38,104 nucleotides of DNA, taken from NCBI GenBank assembly GCA_020724525.1, contig DYGU01000003.1, forward strand, positions 1-38,104, written 5' to 3'. The translations under genes and the position numbers were made by a program. The first letter of the stretch is position 1, and every line of letters starts with the position of its first letter. The notes beneath the pieces were generated by a model, which saw only the letters and a list, made by a program, of their open reading frames with translations, ran no database searches and was not told the origin of the DNA. Of the stretch, positions 8,251-16,351 are shown piece by piece. The DNA comes from Dehalococcoides mccartyi. Lineage in GTDB: Bacteria > Chloroflexota > Dehalococcoidia > GIF9 > DYGU01.

Positions 8251-9447
8251 TTACAATTTCTCCTTCTTTTGTTCTTTTAAAACTTCAGACAAGATGTTTA
8301 AGGCCCGGTCAACCTCCCTCTCGGTAATAATAAGGGGCGGCATAAAGCGAAGCGCATTGGGCTTTACCTGGTTGACCAGCAGACCTTTTTTCAAACAAGC
8401 CAAAGTTATTTCCTCAGCTATATTATCAGAAAATTCGACAGCTATTAACAGTCCCCGACCCCTAATATCAGTAATAAAGTCAAACTGCTGTTTTAACTTT
8501 GTTAGCTGGCTCATAAAATATTGTTCTAACCGCTTAACCTTATCAGGTATATTATTGTCAATAATAAATTTCAAAGTGGCAAAAGCAGCAGCACAAGCCA
8601 GAGGATTGCCCCCGAAAGTAGAACCATGTTCTCCAAAGCTGAAAACAGAGACGCGCTCTTTAGCCAGAAGCGCACCAATAGGCACTCCACTGCCTAAGCC
8701 TTTTGCTAAAGTCATTATATCTGGTTCAATGCCAAATTGCTCATAAGCAAAAAGTGTTCCTGTCCGACCAACACCAGTCTGAATCTCATCCAGAATAAGA
8801 AGAATACCTTTCTCGTCACACCAGGCTCGCACTTCCGGCAAGTAATCAGTATCGGCTATATTCACGCCGCCCTCCCCCTGAACTGGTTCCAACATTACCG
8901 CACAGACTTCAGCGGTAGTCGCCCCCTTAATAGCCTTAATATCATTATAATCCGCGTTAATAAAGCCATTAGGCAAAGGAATATAAGGCTCCTGAAATTT
9001 ACGCTGCCCGGTAGCTGCTACTGTGGCTAAAGTCCGACCATGAAAAGAGTTGTAAGTGGTAATTATCTTATAAGCCCCTTTAAGGTATAACTTGCCATAT
9101 CTTCGAGCCAGCTTAATGGCGCCTTCATTAGCTTCAGCCCCACTATTGCAAAAGAAGACTCTGTCAAGACAGCTTTTCTGGACTAAAAGTTCTGCCAGTT
9201 GTACCTGAGGGATGGTGTAAAACTGGCTGGATGCCTGAATCAGCGTCCCAACCTGATGCTTGACCGCCCTTGTCACAACCGGATGACAGTGCCCCAAACT
9301 ATTCACCGCCCATCCACCAACAAAATCAAGGTATTCTTTACCCTCATTATCCCAGACCAGGGCTCCTTTACCTCGAACCAATGTCACTGGTAAACGCTTA
9401 AATGTTCTCATAAATAACCTTTGCTCAAGTTCCTGCCAACGGTCCAT
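8251..9447 (-). CDS. argD: acetylornithine aminotransferase
   Basis: PLP-dependent class III aminotransferase converting N-acetylglutamate semialdehyde to N-acetylornithine. It shows FVGGWAVNSLGHCHP near the N-terminus, FCNSGAEANEGAIKLAR (phosphate-binding), LDEIQTGVGRTG with the PLP-ring Asp, and TLAKGLGSGVPIGA with the Schiff-base Lys. I choose ATG 9447 (398 residues), which lies 4 bases after the argB stop and follows GGGGATA. An in-frame TTG at 9465 would add six residues and overlap argB. A related succinyl-ornithine or lysine-pathway role is possible for this family, but the arg operon context makes ArgD the natural call. Confidence 0.95.
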   Translation of the reverse strand: MDRWQELEQRLFMRTFKRLPVTLVRGKGALVWDNEGKEYLDFVGGWAVNSLGHCHPVVTRAVKHQVGTLIQASSQFYTIPQVQLAELLVQKSCLDRVFFCNSGAEANEGAIKLARRYGKLYLKGAYKIITTYNSFHGRTLATVAATGQRKFQEPYIPLPNGFINADYNDIKAIKGATTAEVCAVMLEPVQGEGGVNIADTDYLPEVRAWCDEKGILLILDEIQTGVGRTGTLFAYEQFGIEPDIMTLAKGLGSGVPIGALLAKERVSVFSFGEHGSTFGGNPLACAAAFATLKFIIDNNIPDKVKRLEQYFMSQLTKLKQQFDFITDIRGRGLLIAVEFSDNIAEEITLACLKKGLLVNQVKPNALRFMPPLIITEREVDRALNILSEVLKEQKKEKL

Positions 9448-9451
9448 TTCT

Positions 9452-10240
9452 CTATCCCCGAGCAATTGTAGTCCCGGGAGCTTTCCCTTTCATCTCACTA
9501 AGTAAAATGTGAGGGATTCTACCATCAATAATCCGTGTTAGTGGCACTATTGTCAGGGCTTTAAGGCAAGCCTCCACTTTCACTACCATCCCCTTTGAAG
9601 CTGTACCCGAAGTCACTAACTCCCTGGCTTTAGCCACAGTTAAATGGGAAATCAATTCTCCCGAATTATCATAAATACCAGAGACATCCGTTAGAAAGAT
9701 CAGCTTTTCAGCCTTTAAAGCTGCTGCTATCTCGCCAGCAACCGTGTCAGCATTAATATTAAGTAATTTCACTCCTGTTCCCTTAGAGGAGTTCAAACTT
9801 ACTGGGGCAATCACCGGAATATAACCTCCGCTTAATATTGTTTGGAGCAAAGTAGTATTAATTTTAACGACCTCACCCACGTAGCCTAACTCAGGATTTT
9901 TGACTTCGGCTTGAATTAGACCACCATCAACACCACTTAAACCAATAGCCTTTCCGCCCAAGGACTGGATAGCAGCTACCAATTCTTTATTAACCAAGCC
10001 AGCCAAAACCGCAGTGACCACTTCCAGAGACCTTTCGTCAGTTACTCTTAGACCTTTTGCAAAATTAGTGGTGATGCCCATTCGGCTTTGCCATTCCGAA
10101 ACCATCGCTCCGCCACCATGAACAATTACTATGGACACACCTTTATGTTGAAGCGCGACTACATCTTCTATAGTGGTGTCCTGGCTACCCAGGGTGCTGC
10201 CACCAATTTTTATAACAGTGGTTTTTTTGATCTGGGGCAT
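9452..10240 (-). CDS. argB: acetylglutamate kinase
   Basis: Amino acid kinase phosphorylating N-acetylglutamate, the second step of arginine synthesis. The 262-residue protein shows KIGGSTLG near residue 11, VHGGGAMVSEW, and NINADTVAGEIAAAL with LIFLTDVSG for the nucleotide site. It starts directly at the first beta strand (MPQIKKTTVIKIGG), so it lacks the N-terminal helix found in arginine-inhibited hexameric enzymes. This may mean weak or no feedback inhibition. LysZ/LysW-type kinases are of similar size, but no LysW is nearby. ATG start at 10240. Confidence 0.95.
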   Translation of the reverse strand: MPQIKKTTVIKIGGSTLGSQDTTIEDVVALQHKGVSIVIVHGGGAMVSEWQSRMGITTNFAKGLRVTDERSLEVVTAVLAGLVNKELVAAIQSLGGKAIGLSGVDGGLIQAEVKNPELGYVGEVVKINTTLLQTILSGGYIPVIAPVSLNSSKGTGVKLLNINADTVAGEIAAALKAEKLIFLTDVSGIYDNSGELISHLTVAKARELVTSGTASKGMVVKVEACLKALTIVPLTRIIDGRIPHILLSEMKGKAPGTTIARG

Positions 10241-10261
10241 TTCTTTACTCTACTATTCCCT

Positions 10262-10337
10262 CTGTCATTGCGAGCGAAGCGCGGCAGTCCCCATTCCACT
10301 CGAGATTGCTTCGGCACCTCGTGCCTCGCAATGACAG
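10262..10337. repeat. CATTGCGAG inverted-repeat element, copy 1
   Basis: A 76-bp element bounded by perfect 13-bp inverted ends, CTGTCATTGCGAG at 10262-10274 and CTCGCAATGACAG at 10325-10337. The interior includes AGATTGCTTCGGCA. It sits between argJ and argB inside the operon, so it would be transcribed as a long hairpin. Related copies are at 11576-11600 (half), 18711-18805 and 26764-26880. Confidence 0.85.
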
Positions 10338-10356
10338 CCAGAATTAATAAACACTG

Positions 10357-11559
10357 TTAAGTAGTATAAGCACTGTTGATAGTAACATATTCCTCAGAAA
10401 GGTCACATCCCCAAGCTATGGCTTTCCTCTTCCCCATATTAAGACTCAACCTTAACATTATCTCTTTACTATTTAAACTTTCTGTTAATTCCCTCTTATC
10501 AAAAGCTACTGGGGAGCCAGCTCTCATGACACAAAACTGGTTCATATACAAGTCTATCTTCGACTCCATAACTCCCACTCCACTCCGCCCCAAAGCAGCC
10601 ATGACCCGACCCCAGTTAGGGTCACTACCATGAATTGCTGACTTAACTAAAGGAGAACTGGCTATAGCCCGAGCTGCTTGACGAGCCTCGGTCTCCCTTG
10701 CCGCCCCCTCAACCACCACTTCGATGAGCTTGGTTGCTCCCTCACCATCCCGGGCAATAGACTTAGCCAGATAAAGACAGACTTCGTTTAAAGCTTCCTG
10801 AAAGGCTTCGCTATTTTCCTCACTAATTGGGCTATTCTTAGCTAAGCCATTAGCCAGTAAAAACACCGAGTCACTGGGACTGGTCTCACCATCAATAGTA
10901 ACCATATTCAACGATATGTCAACCGCTTTTTGCAGAGCCGACTGCAGAAAATTAGCCTCTACCCTGGCATCCGTGGTCAAAAAGCACAACATAGTCGCCA
11001 GGTTGAGATGTATCATTCCAGCCCCCTTGGCTACCCCACCGATAACAAATTGCTCCCTTCCTGTCACCACGACCGCCACCTCTTTTGGGAAAGTATCCGT
11101 AGTCATTATGGCTTCAGCCAATTCGTGACCACCATCTTTAGATAAATCTATTTTTTGAATACCCTTTTGTATCTTGTCCATAGGCAGAGGTACACCTATT
11201 ATTCCTGTGCTGGCTACCAGAACTCCGTCAGGTAAAATATCTAACTTCTTTGCTGTTAAACTTGCCACTCTAATGGCATCAGCTATACCCCGCTCACCGG
11301 TGCAGGCATTGGCACAGCCTGAATTTACCACTATGGCTTGAGCCCTTTGGCTCTGCAAATGTCTTTGAGACAAAAGAACTGGCGCTGCTTTAATTTTATT
11401 TGTAGTAAATAGACCAGCAGCTATAGCCGGTACTTCAGAATAAAGGAGAGCTAAGTCCAGTTTGTCCTTCTTTTTTATCTCAGCACAAACCGCCCCTGCC
11501 ACAAAACCCTCAGGAGAAGTAACACTACCAAAGTCAATTATTTGCCAGTTAAAAGCCAA
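10357..11559 (-). CDS. argJ: bifunctional glutamate N-acetyltransferase / ornithine acetyltransferase
   Basis: Transfers the acetyl group from N-acetylornithine to glutamate, giving the cyclic arginine pathway. The 400-residue Ntn-hydrolase-fold precursor self-cleaves at Ala188/Thr189 (LATMLCFLT), and Thr189 becomes the nucleophile. The oxyanion-hole pair Thr118-Gly119 (ASTGIIGVP) is present. The ending NSAYTT is typical. Start is TTG 11559 behind GGAGGAG, the first gene of the arginine operon. Whether it is bifunctional (also using acetyl-CoA) cannot be read from sequence. The leader contains half of a CATTGCGAG repeat. Confidence 0.96.
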   Translation of the reverse strand: MAFNWQIIDFGSVTSPEGFVAGAVCAEIKKKDKLDLALLYSEVPAIAAGLFTTNKIKAAPVLLSQRHLQSQRAQAIVVNSGCANACTGERGIADAIRVASLTAKKLDILPDGVLVASTGIIGVPLPMDKIQKGIQKIDLSKDGGHELAEAIMTTDTFPKEVAVVVTGREQFVIGGVAKGAGMIHLNLATMLCFLTTDARVEANFLQSALQKAVDISLNMVTIDGETSPSDSVFLLANGLAKNSPISEENSEAFQEALNEVCLYLAKSIARDGEGATKLIEVVVEGAARETEARQAARAIASSPLVKSAIHGSDPNWGRVMAALGRSGVGVMESKIDLYMNQFCVMRAGSPVAFDKRELTESLNSKEIMLRLSLNMGKRKAIAWGCDLSEEYVTINSAYTT

Positions 11560-11575
11560 ATCGAGTCTCCTCCCT

Positions 11576-11600
11576 TGTCATTGCGAGCGAAGCAATCTTA
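11576..11600. repeat. CATTGCGAG repeat, solitary half
   Basis: TGTCATTGCGAGCGAAGCAA and the following bases match one end of the dispersed inverted-repeat family. The mate end is missing. It lies in the argJ leader, just before its ribosome binding site. Confidence 0.7.
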
Positions 11601-11662
11601 AAAGAAGTCCTTAGAACACTAACAATTACCGGTTCCACTAATCTATAGAAAACGAAACAGCC

Positions 11663-11761
11663 TTAGCTGAGGTCTTTTTTGAGCTGCTCGAACTCTTCCT
11701 TGCTAATTTCACCCCGGGCATAACGAGCTTTAGCAATACCCAAAAATACATAATAACATAG
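11663..11761 (-). pseudogene. SHOCT-domain protein, 3-prime relic
   Basis: The minus-strand frame between stops encodes about 32 residues ending KARYARGEISKEEFEQLK plus a short tail, preceded by a hydrophobic VFLGIA stretch. This is the typical C-terminus of small membrane proteins with a SHOCT (short C-terminal) domain. No start codon with a ribosome binding site is visible, and an in-frame TGA lies directly upstream at 11762-11764. It is therefore a truncated remnant. It stands alone upstream of argJ. Confidence 0.65.
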
Positions 11762-11764
11762 TCA

Positions 11765-12062
11765 CTAAAAAAGTGCCTCTTGCTCCATCTTCCCCTGAAA
11801 TTTCCGTCAGAATGTTACTACTTAAGCAAAATAAATCACGCCGTTAGTGTAAAGCAAGCCAAATCTCCCCAGATTTGCTCATGGCAACCTTTCCTATAGG
11901 AAGGCTTGCAGTGATTCTTGACAAAGAGAGGCCTCTTATGTATATAATGTACTTGGTGATTTCAGTTTAGGTTATCACAAACTTAGTTAGATTACTTTAG
12001 ATTTACTCAAGTCTTGGATGACCCAGCTCAAACCAACTATTTAGAAGAGAGGAAGTCATCCA
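11765..12062. other. intergenic leader region with promoter and palindromes
   Basis: About 300 bp without a gene. It holds AAATCT/AGATTT arms at 11861-11876, a 12-bp palindrome TTCCTATAGGAA at 11891-11902 just upstream of a strong promoter, and then a roughly 110-base untranslated leader before the zinc-ribbon gene. A long leader would suit post-transcriptional (for example cold-responsive) control, but this is inference. Confidence 0.4.
11918..11948 (+). promoter_or_regulatory. sigma70-type promoter upstream of zinc-ribbon/RRM genes
   Basis: Consensus -35 TTGACA at 11918-11923 and -10 TATAAT at 11943-11948. The spacer to that hexamer is 19 bp, or 17 bp if TATATA at 11941 is used. It points to the zinc-ribbon gene and probably also drives the RRM gene beyond it. 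Confidence 0.6.
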
Positions 12063-12372
12063 ATGAGTTTTCAGGACAAGTCGATCCGATGTTCCGATTG
12101 TGGGACTGTCTTCACTTTCAGCGCTGAGGAACAAGAGTTTTTCCAATCTAAAGGCTATACTAATGAGCCCAAGCGTTGTCCCTCTGTCGCCAAGCAAGGA
12201 AGTCAGAGCGATACGCAAATAGCGGTCACAACTATGGGTCCAACGCCAAATGTTTCCCGCAACATGCGCTGAATGTGGCAAGGACACTGAAGTGCCGTTC
12301 AAGCCCCGCCAAGGTAGACCAGTGTACTGTAGTGATTGCTACAGTAAAGTCAGACTGAAACGGTCACGCTAA
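12063..12372 (+). pseudogene. zinc-ribbon domain protein, two frameshifts
   Basis: The first frame reads MSFQDKSIRCSDCG and continues to PKRCP at about 12182. The sequence then resumes one base back (frame starting CRQARKSERYA, 12185 on) and again one base back near 12240 (QMFPATCAECGKDTEVPF). The last frame ends VRLKRSR at 12372. Together these make a protein of about 102 residues with four CxxC-type knuckles (CSDC, CP-C, CAEC, CSDC), a known small zinc-ribbon family often found with RRM proteins in Chloroflexota-like genomes. Two one-base deletions break it. GAGGAAG precedes the ATG at good spacing. Sequencing error or recoding is possible, but large neighbouring genes show no such errors. 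Confidence 0.75.
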
Positions 12373-12387
12373 TCTGGCAGTAAGGAC

Positions 12388-12418
12388 ACACACAGGCCTG
12401 GTAATCCGGCCTGTGTGT
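12388..12418 (+). terminator. strong 11-bp hairpin after zinc-ribbon gene
   Basis: ACACACAGGCC (12388-12398) pairs perfectly with GGCCTGTGTGT (12408-12418) around a 9-base loop. No T tract follows, so it may be a processing or attenuation hairpin between the zinc-ribbon and RRM genes rather than a complete intrinsic terminator. Confidence 0.5.
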
Positions 12419-12486
12419 AGCGGGAACCTTCTTGCGCCTCATGGCAGCAGAAAAATTGTTTAATCTAAACGAAAGGGGGGACTAAT

Positions 12487-12807
12487 ATGAATATCTATGT
12501 GGGTAACTTATCGCGTGAGGTAACTGAACAGGAATTGCGGCAAGAATTCATGGCTTTCGGACAGGTAACATCTGTAAGCATTATCAAAGACAAATATAGC
12601 GGGCAATCGAGGGGGTTTGGGTTTGTTGAGATGCCATCAAACTCTGAAGGTCAAGCCGCAATTACTTGCCTCAAAGGAAAAACACTAAAGGATCGGACGC
12701 TTTATGTTAGTGAGGCTCGCCCTCGTTCCGACAGCAGAGGCGGTGGGGCTTACGGTGGCAGGCGGGGCGGCGGATTTAGTGGAAGAGGCAGACAGAGGCG
12801 GTACTAA
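12487..12807 (+). CDS. RRM RNA-binding protein, glycine-rich tail
   Basis: A 106-residue single-RRM protein. RNP2 is IYVGNL at residues 3-8 and RNP1 is RGFGFVEM at 42-49. The domain ends near residue 78, followed by an Arg/Gly-rich tail (GGRRGGGFSGRGRQRRY). Bacterial members bind single-stranded RNA and are often cold-induced; the specific target is unknown. ATG 12487 follows a strong AAAGGGGGG ribosome binding site. It lies about 115 bp downstream of the broken zinc-ribbon gene and is probably on the same transcript. Confidence 0.93.
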   Translation: MNIYVGNLSREVTEQELRQEFMAFGQVTSVSIIKDKYSGQSRGFGFVEMPSNSEGQAAITCLKGKTLKDRTLYVSEARPRSDSRGGGAYGGRRGGGFSGRGRQRRY

Positions 12808-12921
12808 ATTACCTATCCGACTACCTATATGCTTAAGACATATAAAGGCGAAAGTTAGTATGCAACTGACCGAACGCAAGCTGCATGGTATAGTTTCAGC
12901 AGTATTTGTCGAGACATTGGA

Positions 12922-13290
12922 CTATCTCCTCTGCTTTACCAAGCCAGCAAGGGCTTTCGCGGCTCTTTCAGGAGTGGGGTATATAGCTACGCCGCTTTCG
13001 ATGAGTTGATGTTTTTCCTCAGCCCAGATAGTTTTGGGGGAAGGAAAACAGCAAACAACGGACTCCAGAGTGAAAGAGACATTAAGATTAGCCTGAAGAT
13101 TGACCATACCAAAGGTATTTGGTCCTATTATCTTGATGTTAGCCTGGTTAGCTATGGTCGCTATTCCATCCTGTAAATTAGTCCCGACTTCCGTCTTGAT
13201 TTCTTTGAAACCAGCGGTAATCAGAACTGCCCCTTTGACCCCTTTCTCGACGCACTCATTCAGCACAGAGGGTACTAAAGAGGAGCGCAC
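12922..13290 (-). pseudogene. ADP-forming acyl-CoA synthetase alpha-subunit fragment
   Basis: The frame reads SLVPSVLNECVEKGVKG, then AVLITAGF, then IIGPNTFGMVNLQANLNVSF. This is the CoA-binding/ligase part of an acetate-CoA ligase (ADP-forming) alpha chain. It then jumps to LIESGVAIYPTPERAAKAL, which belongs about 270 residues later at the end of that chain. Both the N-terminal part and a large internal block are missing. The upstream end abuts a truncated DUF169 gene without an intergenic gap. The catalytic His segment of the family is absent, so the product cannot be functional. Confidence 0.75.
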
Positions 13291-13671
13291 ACAGAGGCAC
13301 AAACCAGGTAAGCATATTTACCGTATTCAAACCTGAGCATTTTCTATCACTTTCCTTCTGACTTCTTTATCTTCAAGCCAGTTGGGCACCGCAAAACTAC
13401 CATTCATAAACTTGCTCATGGGAGGTATAAAGCCTAAGGTAACAGCACCAATAGGACAGTACACATCCTCTTTTCCCATAGCCATCACCCAGCCATAGCG
13501 CCTGGTGAGAGCAATCCCTTGACATGTTGGCATAGGCACCCCTAAATCACGAAGAGGTTGTCTGGCTTTCTTCGGGACTTCCTCGGCTGAACTGACCATC
13601 TTCACTGCTACCGGAAAAGTCTGAGGATGAAGGTAAAAATTTAGGGCTTCATTTACTTTGGTTAATTCCAT
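13281..13671 (-). pseudogene. DUF169 protein, frameshifted and 3-prime truncated
   Basis: The first 114 residues (MELTKVNEALNFYLHPQTFP, then CPIGAVTLGFIPPMSKFMNG) are a good DUF169 N-terminus. A stop follows at 13327, but the next frame continues RFEYGKYAYLVCA as expected for the family. It then ends at the junction with the acyl-CoA synthetase fragment at about 13285. Full family members are roughly 220-260 residues, so the second half is gone. It starts inside the mutS 3-prime end (23-bp overlap), on the same strand. The DUF169 function is not established; members are common in anaerobes. Confidence 0.7.
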
Positions 13672-16240
13672 TTTTGAACTCCTTGGCTTTTTGTTTTAAC
13701 TCGTAAAGTTTAGTAATAGCCTCCAAAGGCGACATCGAGTCAATATCAAGCTGGAGAATTTCGTCGGCTAACACCGGGGTAGTAAAAAGGGGGAGTTGCT
13801 GTGGCAGCTCTTTCTTTAACCGAGGCGACCGGCGCTGCTTTCGCTGAGAGTGATTATCCTCCAGATAAGACAGGACTTCCTGTGCCCGGTGTATTACTGA
13901 TTTGGGTAGACCCGCCAGTTGGGCTACATGGATCCCATAACTTTTGTCAGCACCACCGGGAACGACCTTGCGCAAGAAAATGACTTTACCCCTTTCCTCG
14001 GCTACAGACATATTAAAATTTTTGACTCGGGGCAATACTTGGGCTAACTCTACCAACTCATGATAATGGGTGGCAAAAAGAGTTTTGGCTCCCAGCCGAG
14101 GGTGGTTATGAATGAATTCGGCTACCGCCCAAGCAATAGACAAACCGTCATAGGTACTCGTCCCCCGCCCAATTTCATCAAGAATAATCAGAGACCGAAG
14201 AGTAGCATTATTGAGAATGTTGGCTGCTTCCACCATTTCTACCATGAAGGTCGACTGACCGGCCACTAAGTCTTCCTGGGCACCAATCCTGGTAAAGATG
14301 CGGTCAACAATTCCAATAGTTGCCAAATCAGCAGGGACAAAACTACCTACCTGGGCTAAAAGAACAATAAGAGCTACCTGCCGCAAATAAGTAGACTTCC
14401 CCGACATATTAGGGCCGGTCAGAATAATAAGCTGGGCATCCTTAGTAGACAGATAAGCATCATTGGGTATAAAACCACCATCACCTAAACTCCTCTCTAC
14501 TACCGGATGCCGCCCCCCTCTAATAACAATAACATCCTCTTCCGTTAGCTCCGGTCTACTATACCCATACCGAGCCGCTACCTCACTCAGACTGACAAAA
14601 ACATCTACTTGGGCAATAGCTTTAGCTGTAGTCAGTATTTGTTCCAGACTATTGCCAACCTGCTGGCAAACCTGGCGGAAAAGATTCTCCTCAAGTTGAG
14701 CTATCCTTTCCCGAGTATTAAAGATTAAAGACTCGACCTCTTTAAGTTCAGGGGTAAAAAAGCGTTCGGCTTCAGTAAGGGTCTGCCGGCGAATATAATT
14801 GTCTGGAACCAATTTCAGGTTTGCTTTAGATACCTCAATATAATAACCAAATATCTGGTTATAACCAACCTTCAACGATTTAATCCCAGTACGCTCCCTT
14901 TCTTTCTGCCCTAAATTGGCTAAATATTGCTTAGCCTCTTTACTAACCTTCCGTAGGTTATCCAGCTTTTCACAAAAGCCTTCCCTAATTACACCACCTT
15001 CTCCAAAATTATCAGTTGGATCATCAACAATAGCTCGATGGATTAAATCCACAATCTCAGAGCAAGGATTCAAAGTAGCACATAGCCAATTCAAAGGAAG
15101 CCCGGCTGATTCTACAATTGATTTTATGTCACTGATTTTAGCTAGGCTGTTAGCCAACCCGATTAGCTCTTTGGGTGCAGCTAAATTGCTCTTTACCCGA
15201 TTAATTAAACGCTCAACATCGGCTACTCCATTAAGAAAGGAAGCTAATTTACGACGACTTATAGTATTATCATAAAACCAGGCTACAGCTTCCTGACGCT
15301 TTCTTAGTTCAGCTATATCAAAAAGAGGTTGCCCCAGCCATTGTTTTAATAACCTACCCCCCATAGCCGTTTTGGTTAAATCAATAACAGAAAGGAGAGA
15401 ACCAGCAGTAGTCCGCCAGCGACTGGACTCAAAAATCTCCAAATTTCGCCGAGTCTGGGCATCTAAAGTCATAAATGATAGGGTTGAATAAGTAGTGAGT
15501 TGGTTTAGTTGCCCTAAAACCACCTTTTGGGTCTGCTGGAGGTAATGAACAATAGAGCCAGCCGCCTGAATAGCTAAGGGAAGGAAAGCACAACCATAGC
15601 CCTCAAGAGTGGTCACACCAAAATGTCCCAGCAAAGTTTGCCGGGAGGTTTCTAAATCAAACCAATAATCATCAAAACGAGTTAGGCTCACTGGTACTAT
15701 CAAATCAGAGAACTGGGTGCTCTGCGGAATCAGGATTTCCGCCGGCTGAAGACGTTCTAACTCAGAGGCGACCTGACTAACTGGGAGTTGAGTGGTAGCA
15801 AATTCAACGGTAGTTATATCCACATAGGCAAATCCGGCTGTCTCAGCCTCTATAACTAAGCTAACCAGATAATTATTACTCTTACCATCAATCAGACCGG
15901 GGTCGACTATTGTGCCCGGAGTTATTACTCGGACTACATCCCGCTCCACAAGACCCTTACCCGGTGGACTGAGTTGTTCACAAATAGCTACTTTATATCC
16001 GCGGTTGACGAGCTTACCCAGGTAATTATTAAGGGCGTGATAAGGAATCCCCGCCATAGGCACCCGCTGTCCCTTACCCATTTCCCTAGAAGTCAAAGTA
16101 ATTTCTAACTCTCGGGCAGTAATTTTGGCATCTTCATCGAAGGTCTCGTAGAAATCCCCCAGCCGGAAAAAGACGATAGCTCCGGGATAACACTGTTTAA
16201 TTCTCAAATATTGTCGCCTGATGGGAGTTATTGTTGCCAT
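13649..16240 (-). CDS. mutS: DNA mismatch repair protein MutS
   Basis: Mismatch-recognition ATPase of 863 residues. The mismatch-stacking motif Phe30-Tyr31-Glu32 (RLGDFYETF) is present, so this is true MutS1 and not MutS2. Connector, core/clamp and ABC ATPase domains follow: Walker A GPNMSGKST near residue 620, and Walker B/signature LDEIGRGTSTYDGLSIAWA. The C-terminal dimerisation helix is present (SPLEAITKLYELKQKAKE). ATG start at 16240. mutL is not adjacent. The 3-prime end overlaps the DUF169 pseudogene start. Confidence 0.97.
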   Translation of the reverse strand: MATITPIRRQYLRIKQCYPGAIVFFRLGDFYETFDEDAKITARELEITLTSREMGKGQRVPMAGIPYHALNNYLGKLVNRGYKVAICEQLSPPGKGLVERDVVRVITPGTIVDPGLIDGKSNNYLVSLVIEAETAGFAYVDITTVEFATTQLPVSQVASELERLQPAEILIPQSTQFSDLIVPVSLTRFDDYWFDLETSRQTLLGHFGVTTLEGYGCAFLPLAIQAAGSIVHYLQQTQKVVLGQLNQLTTYSTLSFMTLDAQTRRNLEIFESSRWRTTAGSLLSVIDLTKTAMGGRLLKQWLGQPLFDIAELRKRQEAVAWFYDNTISRRKLASFLNGVADVERLINRVKSNLAAPKELIGLANSLAKISDIKSIVESAGLPLNWLCATLNPCSEIVDLIHRAIVDDPTDNFGEGGVIREGFCEKLDNLRKVSKEAKQYLANLGQKERERTGIKSLKVGYNQIFGYYIEVSKANLKLVPDNYIRRQTLTEAERFFTPELKEVESLIFNTRERIAQLEENLFRQVCQQVGNSLEQILTTAKAIAQVDVFVSLSEVAARYGYSRPELTEEDVIVIRGGRHPVVERSLGDGGFIPNDAYLSTKDAQLIILTGPNMSGKSTYLRQVALIVLLAQVGSFVPADLATIGIVDRIFTRIGAQEDLVAGQSTFMVEMVEAANILNNATLRSLIILDEIGRGTSTYDGLSIAWAVAEFIHNHPRLGAKTLFATHYHELVELAQVLPRVKNFNMSVAEERGKVIFLRKVVPGGADKSYGIHVAQLAGLPKSVIHRAQEVLSYLEDNHSQRKQRRSPRLKKELPQQLPLFTTPVLADEILQLDIDSMSPLEAITKLYELKQKAKEFKNGINQSK

Positions 16241-16351
16241 TTTTACCTGCTTATTTTACTCCCCTTAAAAGTAACAAAAAAGCCTTTGTTGAGGGTGAGG
16301 AGAAGGAGTTGGAGTGACAATTTGCTATGTTTTGGGCAAACTCTATCAGGT

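Noticed and set aside
8195-8746. A 183-codon plus-strand frame opposite argD/argG
   Set aside because: It is antisense to two well-supported arginine genes.
12003-12302. A 99-codon minus-strand frame opposite the zinc-ribbon gene
   Set aside because: It is antisense to the recognisable zinc-ribbon coding sequence and has no family features.
16241-16351. Gap between mutS and nfnB
   Set aside because: I saw no convincing gene, terminator or promoter in this 111-bp stretch.
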